DNA from: Pontivivens ytuae
GTDB lineage: Bacteria; Pseudomonadota; Alphaproteobacteria; Rhodobacterales; Rhodobacteraceae
Assembly (NCBI RefSeq): GCF_015679265.1
Contig: NZ_CP064942.1
Coordinates: 1,024,001-1,088,000 of the forward strand
DNA: 64,000 bases
Reading direction: 5' to 3'
Each line of letters opens with the position of its first letter. Position 1 is the stretch's first letter. Made by a program: the position numbers and the translations under genes. This document shows, in pieces, positions 9,255-22,582 of the stretch. The notes below the pieces were generated by a model. It had not been told where the DNA came from. It was given only the letters and a program-made list of their open reading frames with translations, and did not search any database.

Positions 9255-10592
9255 ATGGACAGTCTCGAACTCAACAAGATCGTAGCCGGGGTGCTGGGGG
9301 CGTTCCTCCTGCTCCTGCTGTTCGGCTGGGTCAGCGATAGCGTCTACGGCTTCTATGGCGGGCATGACGAGGAGCATCTCGCCTTCGAGATCGAACTGCC
9401 CGAGGAAGAGGGCGCCGAGGTCGAGGTGGCAGACGCCGGCCCGTCGATCGGTGAGCTTCTGCAAACCGCCTCCGCCGAGGCATCGTCGTTCCGGGCGTGT
9501 GCCGCATGCCACAACGCGGAGGAGGAGGCCAACGGCGTCGGTCCGCACCTCGTCGGCCTGCTGGGCCGGGAGATCGGCAGCGTCGCAGGCTATGACTACT
9601 CCGATGCGCTCGCCGGGATGGGTGATGTCTGGACCGCCGAAGCAATCAGCGCCTTCATCGAGAACCCGCGGGGCTGGGCGCCCGGCACCAAGATGGCCTA
9701 TAACGGAATGCGCCGCGCCGAGGACCGCGCCGACGTGATCGCCTACATCGCGGCGGCCGGTGGTCAGGACATCTCCGAATTCATCGTGCTGCCGGAGGAG
9801 GAAGCCTCCGTCGAGGGTGAAGCCACAGAAGCGGCCGCCACCGAAGAGGCGATGACCGAGGAAGAGACGGCAGCGGCTCCGGCGGAAGAAGCACCGGTCG
9901 AGGAAGAAGCGGCCGAGGCACCTGCGGAAGCAGCGCCGGTCGAAGAGGATGCGGCCGAGGCGCCCGCGGAAGAAGCACCGGTCGAAGAGGATGCGGCCGA
10001 GGCGCCCGCGGAAGAAGCTCCGGTTGAAGAAGAGGCCGCCGAAGCGCCGGCAGAGGAAGCTCCCGTTGAGGAAGAGACCGCCGAAGCACCTGCCGAAGAG
10101 ACGGCGACCGCCGAAGCCGACGTCGCCGTGACCGAAGAAGAGACTGCGGCAACGGAAGAGGCTCAGGTGACCGAGACGGCGGAGCAGGAAGCGCCGGCTG
10201 ACGAAGCCGCCGAGGCCGCACCCGCGGAAGAAGCCGCTCCGGCCGAGGACGCCGCTGCAGCCGTTCCCGCCTTCATGCAGAACGCATCCGCCGAAGCGGG
10301 CGAGAGCCTGTTCCGCGCCTGCCGTGCCTGTCACGTGCTGGAGGACGGCGTGAACCGCGCGGGCCCGCACCTCTACAACATCGTCGGCCGTGAAGTGGCC
10401 TCGGTGGAGGGCTTCAACTACTCCGGCGCGCTGGCCGAGAAGGGCGGCGTCTGGACCTACGAGGAGCTCAACGGCTACCTGGAGAACCCGCGTCAGTGGG
10501 TGCCGGGCACGCGGATGGGCTATGCCGGGATGCGCAGCGAGGAAGATCGCGCAAACCTGATCGCCTATCTCGAGGCGGCGGGTGCGGAGTGA
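9255..10592 (+). CDS. Membrane-anchored di-haem cytochrome c with repetitive acidic linker
   Basis: A 445-aa protein with an uncleaved N-terminal membrane helix (about 8-27) and two class I cytochrome c domains. The first has CAACH at 82-86 and axial Met in GTKM (147); the second has CRACH at 356-360 and GTRM (421). Between them (about 180-338) is a low-complexity Ala/Glu/Pro/Val linker containing a 14-residue repeat (AEAPAEEAPV core). Anchoring resembles cytochrome c-y (CycM), a membrane-tethered electron carrier between bc1 and oxidases, but CycM normally has a single haem domain and a short linker. GAGGAAGG precedes the ATG. The two domains are close paralogues, suggesting internal duplication. 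Confidence 0.85.
   Translation: MDSLELNKIVAGVLGAFLLLLLFGWVSDSVYGFYGGHDEEHLAFEIELPEEEGAEVEVADAGPSIGELLQTASAEASSFRACAACHNAEEEANGVGPHLVGLLGREIGSVAGYDYSDALAGMGDVWTAEAISAFIENPRGWAPGTKMAYNGMRRAEDRADVIAYIAAAGGQDISEFIVLPEEEASVEGEATEAAATEEAMTEEETAAAPAEEAPVEEEAAEAPAEAAPVEEDAAEAPAEEAPVEEDAAEAPAEEAPVEEEAAEAPAEEAPVEEETAEAPAEETATAEADVAVTEEETAATEEAQVTETAEQEAPADEAAEAAPAEEAAPAEDAAAAVPAFMQNASAEAGESLFRACRACHVLEDGVNRAGPHLYNIVGREVASVEGFNYSGALAEKGGVWTYEELNGYLENPRQWVPGTRMGYAGMRSEEDRANLIAYLEAAGAE
9900..10100 (+). repeat. 42-bp tandem repeat in cytochrome linker
   Basis: Four full units (9900-9941, 9942-9983, 9984-10025, 10026-10067) and a partial fifth encode a 14-aa Glu/Ala/Pro/Val unit. Units 2 and 3 differ at only 2 of 42 bases, indicating recent expansion; the others have drifted mostly at third positions. 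The unit number may vary between strains. Confidence 0.85.
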
Positions 10593-10621
10593 CGCACTCC
10601 TAACCGACTGAAATTGCGAGG

Positions 10622-10648
10622 AAGCCGCCCCGACCGGGCGGCTTTTTC
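10622..10648 (+). terminator. Rho-independent terminator after cytochrome c gene
   Basis: Perfect 9-bp stem AAGCCGCCC / GGGCGGCTT around a 5-base loop, followed by a run of T. It begins 30 bp after the cytochrome stop codon. Confidence 0.85.
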
Positions 10649-10752
10649 ACATCTGGGGCTGCGTGGATGCGTCGCGTCGTTCGCTTCGCGGGTTGTCACC
10701 ACCCGGGGCGCGACCTAACGATTAAGGTATCTCAGTTGCCGAAGGGATCCAG

Positions 10753-12672
10753 ATGGTTTTCAGCCTGCGCAAAGCCCGTCTCCGTGCCGCCCCACGCCCT
10801 GACGAAACGGGCGCCGGGTTCCTTGAACGGGTCCGCCGCGCCGGGATCGCCTTCGCGCTCGTCCTGACGGGCGCAGCTACCGCGTGGGCGGAGGGCCATG
10901 AGGGCGGCGTGACCGTGGCGCACGGCATCTCCTCCTTCGGCGCGCTGAAATACGAAGAGGGTTTCGCGCATTTCGACTACGTGAACCCGGAGGCACCCAA
11001 GGGCGGCTACTTCTCGCAATGGGCGTTCGGCACCTTCGACAGCGCCAATCCCTTCGTCCGGGACGGCGTGGCCGTCGGCGGCGCGGCGCTGATGTATGAC
11101 AGCCTGATGGCGGGCAGCGCCGACGAGCCGGATTCAGCCTACGGGCTGGTGGCAGAGACCATCGAGTATCCCGAGGATCGGAGCTGGGTCATCTTCAACA
11201 TGCGGCCCGAGGCGCGCTTTCACGACGGTACGCCGATCACGGCGGAGGATGTGGTCGCGACCTATGACGCGCTGATGGAGTTCGGCAACCCGGCGCGCTA
11301 CCGCCTCGGCATCTTCGCCGATTTCGAGGGGGTCGAGGCGCTCGACACCCACCGCGTCCGCTTCGATTTCAAGGACGGTGTCTCGACGCGCAACCTGCCC
11401 CTGCTGGCGGGCGGCATGTCGATTCTGTCGAAGGACTGGCTCGACAACAATGACTTCACGCAGACGACGCTGGACCCGATCCCGGGCTCCGGCCCCTATC
11501 GGCTCAAGAGCATCGATGCAGGCCGCTCGGTCGTCTACGAGCGGGTCGAGGACTACTGGGGCGCCGATCTGCCGGTGAACGTCGGCTCCAACAATTTCGA
11601 CGAATACCGCTGGGAGTACTTCACCGACTCCACCGCCGCGTTCGAGGCGTTCAAGGCGGGCGTCTACACCTTCCGGCAGGAGAACACCTCGCGCCTGTGG
11701 GCCACGGCCTATGATTGGCCCGCGCTCAACGACGGCTACGTGGCGCGGGAGACGCTGCCAGATGGCCGCTCGGTCGGCACGCAGGGCTGGTGGATAAACA
11801 TGCGGCGCGACCGGTTCCAGGACCCGCGGGTGCGCGAGGCGATCAGCCTGATGTTCAACTTCGAGTTCGCGAACCAGGCGCTGTTCTACGGCCTCTACAA
11901 CCGGACCGACAGCTTCTGGGAGAATACGGATTTCCAGGCGACCGGAATGCCTTCGGAGGAGGAACTTGCCCTGCTGGAGCCGGTGCGCGACTACATCCCC
12001 GAGACGGTGTTCAGCGAGGAGGCATACGTGCCCCCCGTCTCCGGCGGGCAGCGGCTTGACCGGCGGCTGCAGCGCCGCGCCGTGCAACTCTTCCGCGAGG
12101 CGGGCTGGACGCTGCAAAACGGGCGGCTCGTCAACGAGGCGGGTGAGCAGTTCCGGATCGAGATCCTGAACGACAGCCCGTCCTTCGAGCGGATCATCAA
12201 CGGCTTTGCCCAGAACCTCGAAGCGATCGGCATCGACGTCGATGCGGAGATGGTGGACGCCGCCCAGGCCCAGCGTCGCCAGCGGGAGCTCGACTTCGAC
12301 ATGGTCACGCAGGGCTTCCGCATGTCGCTGACGCCGAGCCAGAGCACGCAGGTGATCTTCGGCTCGCAAAGCGCCAACGAGCCCGACACCTTCAACCTTT
12401 CGGGCATCGCCAACGAGGGCGTCGATCAGCTCCTGTTGCGCATCGGCGAGGCGGAGACGCGGGACGAGCTGCGCACGCGGGTCCAGGCGCTCGACCGGGT
12501 GCTGCGCTCGATGTTCATCTGGGTGCCGCAATGGCATTCGGGCCAGTACTTCGTGGCCTATCTCGATGTCTATTCCCGGCCCGAGATCATCCCGCCCTAC
12601 TCGCTCGCCACCGGCACATGGTGGTGGGACGAGGAGAAGGCCGATCGGCTGCGCGCGGCCGGGGTGCTCTGA
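10753..12672 (+). CDS. yejA: Peptide ABC transporter substrate-binding protein (YejA type)
   Basis: A 639-aa periplasmic solute-binding protein of family 5 (SBP_bac_5). The N-terminal stretch is long (about 45 aa) with a hydrophobic core at about 30-46 ending AWAEG, consistent with a Sec signal. The HGISSFGALKY and FDYVNPEAPKGG blocks are typical of YejA, which binds oligopeptides and microcin C-type compounds. It is first in a four-gene operon with its own permeases and ATPase. ATG with GAAGGGAT upstream. Confidence 0.88.
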   Translation: MVFSLRKARLRAAPRPDETGAGFLERVRRAGIAFALVLTGAATAWAEGHEGGVTVAHGISSFGALKYEEGFAHFDYVNPEAPKGGYFSQWAFGTFDSANPFVRDGVAVGGAALMYDSLMAGSADEPDSAYGLVAETIEYPEDRSWVIFNMRPEARFHDGTPITAEDVVATYDALMEFGNPARYRLGIFADFEGVEALDTHRVRFDFKDGVSTRNLPLLAGGMSILSKDWLDNNDFTQTTLDPIPGSGPYRLKSIDAGRSVVYERVEDYWGADLPVNVGSNNFDEYRWEYFTDSTAAFEAFKAGVYTFRQENTSRLWATAYDWPALNDGYVARETLPDGRSVGTQGWWINMRRDRFQDPRVREAISLMFNFEFANQALFYGLYNRTDSFWENTDFQATGMPSEEELALLEPVRDYIPETVFSEEAYVPPVSGGQRLDRRLQRRAVQLFREAGWTLQNGRLVNEAGEQFRIEILNDSPSFERIINGFAQNLEAIGIDVDAEMVDAAQAQRRQRELDFDMVTQGFRMSLTPSQSTQVIFGSQSANEPDTFNLSGIANEGVDQLLLRIGEAETRDELRTRVQALDRVLRSMFIWVPQWHSGQYFVAYLDVYSRPEIIPPYSLATGTWWWDEEKADRLRAAGVL

Positions 12673-12678
12673 TCCGTC

Positions 12679-13764
12679 ATGGGCGCCTACATCCTTCGCC
12701 GTCTGCTTCTGGTGATCCCGACCCTGTTCGGGATCATGCTGATCAACTTCACCCTGACGCAGTTCCTGCCGGGCGGCCCGATCGAGCAGATCATTGCCGA
12801 GATCAACGGCGCCGCAGGCTCTACCGAGCGCTTCACGGGCGGTAGTGGCGATGCGGGGATCGAGACGGCGCAGGGCGGCGGTGAGTATCAGGGCGCCCGC
12901 GGTCTGCCCCCCGACTTCATCGCGGAGCTGGAAGAGCAGTTCGGCCTCGACCGCCCGCCCGCCGAGCGGTTCCTGTTGATGATGTGGAACTACCTGCAGT
13001 TCGATTTCGGGGAGAGCTACCAGCGCTCGATCTCCGTCGTCGATCTTGTGATCGAGAAGCTGCCGGTGTCGATCACGCTGGGCCTGTGGTCGACGCTGAT
13101 CGCCTACCTCATCTCCATCCCGCTCGGCATCCGCAAGGCGGTGAAGGACGGCACGCGGTTCGACACCTACACCTCCGGCATCATCATCGTGGCCTACGCG
13201 ATCCCGGGCTTCCTGTTCGCCGTTCTGCTGCTGGTGTTGTTCGCGGGCGGGTCGTATTTCCAGATCTTCCCGGCACGGGGTCTCACCTCCCCGGGGTGGG
13301 AGACGTTCCCGTGGTGGCAGAAGATCACCGACTACCTGTGGCACATCACGCTGCCGGTGATCGCATCCACCATCGCGAGTTTCGCCACGCTGACGCTGCT
13401 GACGAAGAACTCCTTCCTCGACGAGATCCGCAAGCAATACGTGATGACTGCGAGGGCCAAGGGCCTGACGGAGAGCCGCGTGCTCTACGGTCACGTGTTC
13501 CGCAACGCGATGCTCATCATCATCGCGGGCTTTCCGGGGCTGTTCGTTTCGGTCTTCTTCGGGGCAAGCCTGATCATCGAGACGATCTTCTCCCTCGACG
13601 GGCTGGGGCTGCTCGGCTTCCAGTCGGCGGTGGAGCGGGATTACCCCGTCGTCTTCGGCACGCTCTACGTCTTCGGCCTGATCGGGCTGCTGATCGGGAT
13701 CCTGTCCGACCTGATGTACGTGCTGGTGGACCCGCGCATCGATTTCGAGAGCCGCCAGACATGA
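12679..13764 (+). CDS. yejB: Peptide ABC transporter permease YejB
   Basis: A 361-aa inner-membrane permease of the DppB/OppB class with about six helices. The N-terminal helix ([19 protein letters not shown]) is followed by the periplasmic insert rich in Gly/Ala ([15 protein letters not shown]) found in YejB homologues. The cytoplasmic EAA loop is seen at [23 protein letters not shown], here its first part. It starts 6 bp after yejA and overlaps yejE by 4 bp (ATGA). Confidence 0.9.
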   Translation: MGAYILRRLLLVIPTLFGIMLINFTLTQFLPGGPIEQIIAEINGAAGSTERFTGGSGDAGIETAQGGGEYQGARGLPPDFIAELEEQFGLDRPPAERFLLMMWNYLQFDFGESYQRSISVVDLVIEKLPVSITLGLWSTLIAYLISIPLGIRKAVKDGTRFDTYTSGIIIVAYAIPGFLFAVLLLVLFAGGSYFQIFPARGLTSPGWETFPWWQKITDYLWHITLPVIASTIASFATLTLLTKNSFLDEIRKQYVMTARAKGLTESRVLYGHVFRNAMLIIIAGFPGLFVSVFFGASLIIETIFSLDGLGLLGFQSAVERDYPVVFGTLYVFGLIGLLIGILSDLMYVLVDPRIDFESRQT

Positions 13765-14873
13765 CGCTCACCCCTCTCCAACGCCGGCGGCTCAATGCCT
13801 TTCGCGGGAACAGGCGCGCGCTCTGGTCCTTCTGGATCTTCGCCGTACTGTTCGGGCTGTCGCTGATTGCCGAGGTCATCTCCAACGACCGGCCCATCGT
13901 GCTGTCCTACCAGGGGGAGCTGATGTTCCCCGCGCTTGGCGGCGTCTACGAGGAGGTGGATTTCGGCGGCGATCCCGGCTTCCTCGCCGATTTCCGCGAT
14001 CCTTACGTGCAGTGCCTGATCACCACCGGCGGGTCGGAGGCGTGCTTCGACATCCCCGAGGAGGCGATGGCCGAGGCGGAGGCTTCGGGCACCGTGGAGG
14101 GCGAGGTGGTGCCAGCGGGCTGGATGATCTGGCCGCTCAACCCTTACTCCTTCAACACGATCAGCTACGAGGTCGCGCGGGCGCCGTCCTCGCCGGACGC
14201 GCTGCATCTGCTGGGCACCGACGATCAGGCGCGCGACGTGCTGGCGCGCGTGATCTACGGCTTCCGCACGGCGGTGCTGTTCGCGTTCGCCACCGTCTTC
14301 ATCTCCTCGGTCGTGGGGATCGCGGCGGGCGCCGTGCAGGGCTATTTCGGCGGCTGGCTCGACCTCTTCTTCCAGCGGTTCGTGGAGATCTGGGGGGCGA
14401 CGCCGTCGCTCTACATCATCATCATCGCGGCCGCCCTCTTCACCATGAACTTCTGGCTGCTGGTGGCGCTGATCTCACTCTTCTCCTGGACGGCGCTGGT
14501 GGGCGTCGTGCGGGCGGAGTTCCTGCGGGCACGCAACTTCGAATATGTCCGAGCGGCCCGCGCGCTTGGCGTGACGGACGGGGTCATCATGTTCCGCCAT
14601 GTGCTGCCGAACGCGATGGTGGCGACGGTGACGCTGATGCCGTTCCTGATCACATCGTCCATCGCAGGGCTCGCCACGCTCGACTTCCTCGGCTTCGGCC
14701 TGCCGTCGAACTACCCTTCGTTGGGGGAACTCGCGCTCCAGGCCCGCAACAACCTGACCGCGCCGCATCTGGGGATCACCGCGTTCCTCAGCCTCGCCAT
14801 CATGCTGTCGCTTCTCGTCTTCATCTTCGAGGGCGTGCGGGACGCGTTCGACCCGCGGAAGGTGCTGAAATGA
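13761..14873 (+). CDS. yejE: Peptide ABC transporter permease YejE
   Basis: A 370-aa permease of the DppC/OppC class. An N-terminal helix (about 21-38) is followed by a large periplasmic insert (about 40-140) typical of YejE, then five further helices. The EAA loop is visible as [19 protein letters not shown]. Start ATG overlaps the yejB stop, and its own stop overlaps the yejF start (ATGA again), implying translational coupling across the operon. Confidence 0.9.
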   Translation: MTLTPLQRRRLNAFRGNRRALWSFWIFAVLFGLSLIAEVISNDRPIVLSYQGELMFPALGGVYEEVDFGGDPGFLADFRDPYVQCLITTGGSEACFDIPEEAMAEAEASGTVEGEVVPAGWMIWPLNPYSFNTISYEVARAPSSPDALHLLGTDDQARDVLARVIYGFRTAVLFAFATVFISSVVGIAAGAVQGYFGGWLDLFFQRFVEIWGATPSLYIIIIAAALFTMNFWLLVALISLFSWTALVGVVRAEFLRARNFEYVRAARALGVTDGVIMFRHVLPNAMVATVTLMPFLITSSIAGLATLDFLGFGLPSNYPSLGELALQARNNLTAPHLGITAFLSLAIMLSLLVFIFEGVRDAFDPRKVLK

Positions 14874-16465
14874 GCCTGCTCGAGGTCCAAGATCTACGCG
14901 TGAGCTTTGCCGAGATGCAGGCGGTGCGCGGCGTGAGCTTCACCGTCGAGAAGGGTGAAACGGTCGCTCTGGTCGGGGAGAGCGGATCGGGCAAGTCGCT
15001 CACCGCGCTGTCCACCGTCGAGCTCTTGCCCGACAGCGCCACGGTCACCGGCTCCGTCCGCTACGAGGGGCGGGAGATCCGGGGTGCCACGCCGCAAACC
15101 CTGCGGGAGATCCGGGGCAACGACATCAGCTTCATCTTTCAGGAGCCGATGACCTCGCTCAACCCGCTCCAGACCATCGAGAAGCAGATCGGGGAGAGCC
15201 TCGCGATCCACCAGGGGCTGAGCGGTGACACGGCGCGCGCGCGCATCATCGAACTGCTCGACCGGGTGGGCATCCGCGATGCCGAGAATCGGTTGAAGAG
15301 CTATCCGCACGAGCTCTCCGGCGGGCAGCGCCAGCGCGTGATGATCGCCATGGCGCTCGCCAACGGGCCGAAGCTGCTGGTGGCCGACGAGCCGACCACC
15401 GCGCTCGACGTCACGATCCAGGCGCAGATCCTGGAGCTGTTGAAGGCGCTGCAGCGGGATGAGGGGATGGGGATGCTCTTCATCACGCACGACCTCGGCA
15501 TCGTGCGCCGCATCGCCGACCGGGTCTGCGTGATGAAGGACGGCGAGATCGTGGAACAGGGCCCGACCGCCCGCCTCTTCGCCGATCCGCAGCACCCCTA
15601 CACGCAGAAGCTGCTGGCCGCCGAGCCCACCGACAAGCCGCAACCGGTGCCGAGTGGCGCTGACACGCTGGTGGAGACGAAGGACCTCCGGATCTGGTTC
15701 CCGATCAAGACGGGCCTCCTGCGCCGGGTCACGGGCCATGTGAAGGCCGTGAATGCCGCGACCGTGACCGTCCGCGCGGGCGAGACGCTGGGCGTGGTGG
15801 GAGAGAGCGGGTCGGGCAAGACCACGCTGGCGCTCGCCATCATGCGGCTGATCTCCTCCGAAGGGCCGATCGTCTTTCTCGGGCGAGACATCCAGGGGCT
15901 GAAGAACAAGCAGCTCCGCCCGCTGCGCGCCGACATGCAGATCGTGTTCCAGGACCCCTACGGCTCGCTGTCACCGCGTATGAGCGTGGCGGAGATCGTG
16001 GCCGAGGGGCTTGGCGTGCACGGCACCGGCGACGGGCGCACGGCGCGAGACCAGGTGGCCGAGATCCTTGCGGAGGTCGGCATCGACCCGGAGACGATGG
16101 ACCGCTACCCGCACGAGTTTTCCGGCGGTCAGCGCCAGCGTATCGCCATCGCGCGGGCGATGATCCTGCGGCCCAAACTGGTGGTGCTCGACGAGCCAAC
16201 CTCGGCGCTCGACATGACCGTGCAGGTCCAGATCGTGGACCTCCTGCGCGAGCTGCAACGGCGCTACGGCCTCGGCTACATCTTCATCAGCCACGACCTG
16301 AAGGTGGTGCGCGCGATGAGCCACAAGGTCATGGTCATGCGCCTCGGCGATGTGGTGGAACAGGGGCCCGCGGATGCGATCTTCGACGCGCCGCAGACCG
16401 ACTATACCCGCGAGCTGATGCGCGCGGCCTTCGGCACGCCGGGCGACGTGGCGGCGGCCGAATAG
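14870..16465 (+). CDS. yejF: Peptide ABC transporter ATP-binding protein YejF (two ATPase domains)
   Basis: A 531-aa protein with two fused ABC ATPase domains, the YejF arrangement equivalent to DppD plus DppF. Each half has Walker [10 protein letters not shown] (near residues 37-44 and in the second domain near 308-315), a signature ([16 protein letters not shown]) and Walker B (LLVADEP; LVVLDEP). The oligopeptide-transporter C-terminal extension with a QHPYTQKLL block follows the first domain. Last gene of the operon, ended by a strong hairpin. Confidence 0.92.
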   Translation: MSLLEVQDLRVSFAEMQAVRGVSFTVEKGETVALVGESGSGKSLTALSTVELLPDSATVTGSVRYEGREIRGATPQTLREIRGNDISFIFQEPMTSLNPLQTIEKQIGESLAIHQGLSGDTARARIIELLDRVGIRDAENRLKSYPHELSGGQRQRVMIAMALANGPKLLVADEPTTALDVTIQAQILELLKALQRDEGMGMLFITHDLGIVRRIADRVCVMKDGEIVEQGPTARLFADPQHPYTQKLLAAEPTDKPQPVPSGADTLVETKDLRIWFPIKTGLLRRVTGHVKAVNAATVTVRAGETLGVVGESGSGKTTLALAIMRLISSEGPIVFLGRDIQGLKNKQLRPLRADMQIVFQDPYGSLSPRMSVAEIVAEGLGVHGTGDGRTARDQVAEILAEVGIDPETMDRYPHEFSGGQRQRIAIARAMILRPKLVVLDEPTSALDMTVQVQIVDLLRELQRRYGLGYIFISHDLKVVRAMSHKVMVMRLGDVVEQGPADAIFDAPQTDYTRELMRAAFGTPGDVAAAE

Positions 16466-16495
16466 CCGTCGCGCGGGCTGCTCGCCTTCCGACAT

Positions 16496-16560
16496 GGATA
16501 TTTGGGCGAATCCGAAAGCCTCCTTCGGATTCGCCCAAATATCCTCGCCGAAGGCCCGCG
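16496..16560. terminator. Perfect 21-bp hairpin with 3'-end element (copy d)
   Basis: Positions 16496-16516 and 16524-16544 are exact reverse complements over 21 bp with a 7-base loop, placed between convergent yejF and the oxoprolinase gene. The stem contains the ATTTGGGCGAA core of the recurrent element, and the right flank (CTCGCCGAAGGC) is its GC-rich part. It could stop transcription from both sides. Confidence 0.75.
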
Positions 16561-16563
16561 CCG

Positions 16564-20169
<3,606 letters not shown>

Positions 20170-20232
20170 GCCCGCTGTCCTTTTGCCAATTCGCGCCTAG
20201 TCTTGGCGCGCACCACGACGAAGGGCAAGCAC

Positions 20233-20724
20233 ATGGCAGGCGAGATCAGGGACGCGCGGCCCGACGACGCGGTGGCGATCGCGGCGATCTGGAACCGGGT
20301 GATCCGCGAGACGACGGCGACCTTCACGACCGAGGAGAAGGGCGAGGGCGCGCTACGCACGTGGCTCGCCACGCAACAGGCGGCGGGGCGACCGGTGCTG
20401 GTCCTCGACGATGGCGGCTGCGTGGGTTTCGCGACGTGGGGCCGGTTCCGCGGCGGGCCGGGCTACGCGCATGTGGCGGAGATCACGGTTTACCTGGCGG
20501 AGGACGCGCAGGGGGCAGGCGGCGGTCGCCGGCTGCTCACAGCACTTGAGGAGCGGGCGCAGACGGCGGGCCTCGAACGGCTGATCGCGGGGATCAGCGG
20601 GGAGAACGAGGCGGCCATCGCCTTCCACCGCCGCTGTGGTTTCGAAGAGGCCGGGCGCATTCCGGGCGCGGGGCGCAAGTTCGATCGCCTGCTCGATCTG
20701 GTCCTGATGCATAAGCCGCTCTGA
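20233..20724 (+). CDS. GNAT family N-acetyltransferase (phosphinothricin-acetyltransferase-like)
   Basis: A 163-aa acetyl-CoA-dependent acetyltransferase. The opening IRDARPDDAVAIAAIWN and the TTATFTTEE block resemble the PAT/Bar branch. The acetyl-CoA-binding pyrophosphate loop is degenerate (DAQGAGGGRRLL in place of R/QxxGxGxxL). The C-terminal block ENEAAIAFHRRCGFEEAGR is typical. Start at MAGEIRD; the in-frame codons upstream overlap the divergent oxoprolinase promoter region. Substrate unknown. Confidence 0.8.
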   Translation: MAGEIRDARPDDAVAIAAIWNRVIRETTATFTTEEKGEGALRTWLATQQAAGRPVLVLDDGGCVGFATWGRFRGGPGYAHVAEITVYLAEDAQGAGGGRRLLTALEERAQTAGLERLIAGISGENEAAIAFHRRCGFEEAGRIPGAGRKFDRLLDLVLMHKPL

Positions 20725-20800
20725 TCGGACCCATGCCGGATCGGCGTTGGACGCAAGGCCCCGGGCGGGCGCAGGCTGGCTGGGCAAAGGAGACATCGGC

Positions 20801-21628
20801 ATGACCATCGAACATCTCGCCGCCTTCAGCGATGGCGATCACGGCGGCAACCCGGCGGGCGTCCTGCTCGGCGACGCCCATCCCGATGTGGAGCGGATGC
20901 AGGCCATCGCGGCGGATCTCGGTTATTCGGAGACGGCCTTCGCCGCGCCGGAGGGCGACGGCTGGCATGTCCGCTACTTCGCCCCGGCGAGCGAGGTGCC
21001 GTTCTGCGGGCACGCGACGATCGCGCTCGGCGCGACGTTGGGCGCAGCACACGGCCCGGGGACCTACGCGCTGCGCACGGCCGGCGGAGCGGTGACGCTG
21101 ACGGCGGAGCGCGTCGGGAACGGCTGGCGCGCGGAGTTCACCTCGCCCCCGGCGCGGCATCAGGCGATTGGGGAAGAGGCGCTGGATGAGATCCTCGCCC
21201 TCTTCGGTCTCACGGCCACTGACCTCGCCCCCGAATGGCCGCCGGTGTTGGCGGAGGCCGGGGCGCGCCACGCGGTGCTGCGCCTCGCGGACCGGGCGCG
21301 GCTGGCGACGATGGACTATGACCTGACCGCGGGCAAGGCGCTGATGGAAACGCACGGGCTCGTCACCATCGCCCTCGTCCACCTGGACGCGGACGGCGTG
21401 TTCCACGCCCGCAACGCCTTCGCCTCCGGTGGCGTGCTGGAGGATCCGGCGACGGGTGCAGCCGCCGCGGCCATGGTCGGCTGGCTGCGTGACAGCGGCC
21501 TCCTCACCGGGCCGCTCACCATCCTGCAAGGCCACGACATGGGCGTTCCCTGCCAGTTGGAGGCAGAGGCGCTGCCCGAACCGGGCGCAGGTGTCCGGGT
21601 CGGCGGAACAATCCGTCGTATTCGTTAA
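20801..21628 (+). CDS. PhzF family isomerase/epimerase
   Basis: A 275-aa protein of the PhzF/diaminopimelate-epimerase fold. Family motifs are visible: GGNPAGV near 18-24, YSETAF with the catalytic Glu near 47, FCGHATIALG, and the C-terminal EDPATGAAAAAMVGWL. Most PhzF proteins outside phenazine clusters have no known substrate, and no phenazine genes are present here. ATG has AAAGGAG 8 bp upstream; an upstream ATG at 20747 lacks this and family similarity. Same strand as the preceding GNAT. Confidence 0.88.
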   Translation: MTIEHLAAFSDGDHGGNPAGVLLGDAHPDVERMQAIAADLGYSETAFAAPEGDGWHVRYFAPASEVPFCGHATIALGATLGAAHGPGTYALRTAGGAVTLTAERVGNGWRAEFTSPPARHQAIGEEALDEILALFGLTATDLAPEWPPVLAEAGARHAVLRLADRARLATMDYDLTAGKALMETHGLVTIALVHLDADGVFHARNAFASGGVLEDPATGAAAAAMVGWLRDSGLLTGPLTILQGHDMGVPCQLEAEALPEPGAGVRVGGTIRRIR

Positions 21629-21671
21629 GCCTTCTTCTGGCCCTTTGAACCGCGTCTGCTAGACTTCGCCA

Positions 21672-22358
21672 ATGTCGATCTGGTCCCGCATAAACGATGC
21701 CATCGGTGCGCTCCGCTCCGGCGAGAGCCTGTCGGCGGTGTTCGAGCGTCTGCGCACGCCGCCCGAACGCTCCGTCGCGTTCACCATCGCGGTTATCGCG
21801 CTGGGGGCGAAGATGGCGAAGGCGGACGGGCACGTGACCCGCGACGAGGTGACGGCCTTCCGCGAGGTCTTCCACATCGCCCCTGCCGATGAGGAGAAGG
21901 CGGCGAAGGTCTTCAACCTCGCCCGACAGGACAGTGCGGGGTACGAGGCCTATGCCGAGCGCATCGCCAGCATGTTCGTCGAGGAAAAGGCGGCGCTGGA
22001 AGATCTGCTCGAAGGTCTCTTCCACATCGCCGTCGCCGACGGGGTCTATCACCCAGCGGAAAACGATTTCCTGCGCCGCACGGCAGAGATCTTCGGTCTG
22101 GGCGAGCGGTGCTTCCGCGCGATCCGTGCGCGTCAGGTCCCGGATGCGGAGCCCGATCCCTACGACGTGCTCGGCATCACGCCGGAGATGTCGCTGGAGG
22201 AGATGCGCACCCGCTGGCGCGATCTGGTGCGTGAGACGCATCCCGACCGCATGGTCGCCCGCGGCGTGCCGGAGGAGGCGGTGAAGCTCGCCACCCGCAG
22301 GCTCGCCGCGATCAACCGGGCCTGGGAGGAAGTGCTGCAAGAACGCACCGCTGCCTGA
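21672..22358 (+). CDS. DjlA-like cochaperone (TerB-like plus J domain)
   Basis: A 228-aa protein. The N-terminal two thirds form a TerB-like helical domain (MAKADGHVTRDEVTAFR; LFHIAVADGVYHPAENDFL), with repeated AKADG and AVADG acidic motifs. The C-terminal 65 residues are a J domain with the HPD motif (THPDRM) needed to stimulate DnaK. This is the order found in DjlA, but no N-terminal membrane helix is obvious, as in many alphaproteobacterial homologues. Stands 43 bp after the PhzF gene. Confidence 0.85.
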   Translation: MSIWSRINDAIGALRSGESLSAVFERLRTPPERSVAFTIAVIALGAKMAKADGHVTRDEVTAFREVFHIAPADEEKAAKVFNLARQDSAGYEAYAERIASMFVEEKAALEDLLEGLFHIAVADGVYHPAENDFLRRTAEIFGLGERCFRAIRARQVPDAEPDPYDVLGITPEMSLEEMRTRWRDLVRETHPDRMVARGVPEEAVKLATRRLAAINRAWEEVLQERTAA

Positions 22359-22448
22359 CTTCCGGCAACACAACCTCCGGTTGCAGTCGATTTTTTCGGA
22401 ACTTTCTGTCACATGGCCGTGTTATCGGCTTGTGACCGGGCATGAATC

Positions 22449-22460
22449 GATGCTTTTTGC
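22449..22460. promoter_or_regulatory. Upstream element shared by both OmpA-domain genes, copy 1
   Basis: GATGCTTTTTGC lies 134 bp upstream of the first OmpA-lipoprotein start. A near-identical block lies 138 bp upstream of the paralogue. The surrounding sequence has diverged, so retention of this block and its distance suggests a regulatory role. Confidence 0.35.
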
Positions 22461-22477
22461 TGAAACGCAATTCCGCA

Positions 22478-22507
22478 TTGTGAAATGGACTGGTGACTGC
22501 GCATAAT
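22478..22507 (+). promoter_or_regulatory. Candidate sigma-70 promoter of first OmpA-domain lipoprotein gene
   Basis: TTGTGA (22478-22483) and CATAAT (22502-22507) are separated by 18 bp, about 75 bp upstream of the start codon. The match is reasonable in a locally AT-rich stretch but untested. Confidence 0.4.
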
Positions 22508-22582
22508 GAAGGTGGTCCGCAATGGGCCCCGAAACCCCTATGCGGCGCGTCCGCGTCGCGACTCAAAGGAATGGAGAGAGGG

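Noticed and set aside
9900..10100. Regular repeats considered as a CRISPR-like array
   Set aside because: The 42-bp units abut without unique spacers and are in frame inside the cytochrome gene, so they are coding tandem repeats.
11134..13494. Long minus-strand reading frame (786 codons) opposite yejA and yejB
   Set aside because: Low-information composition, no motifs, and the plus-strand genes have complete family signatures.
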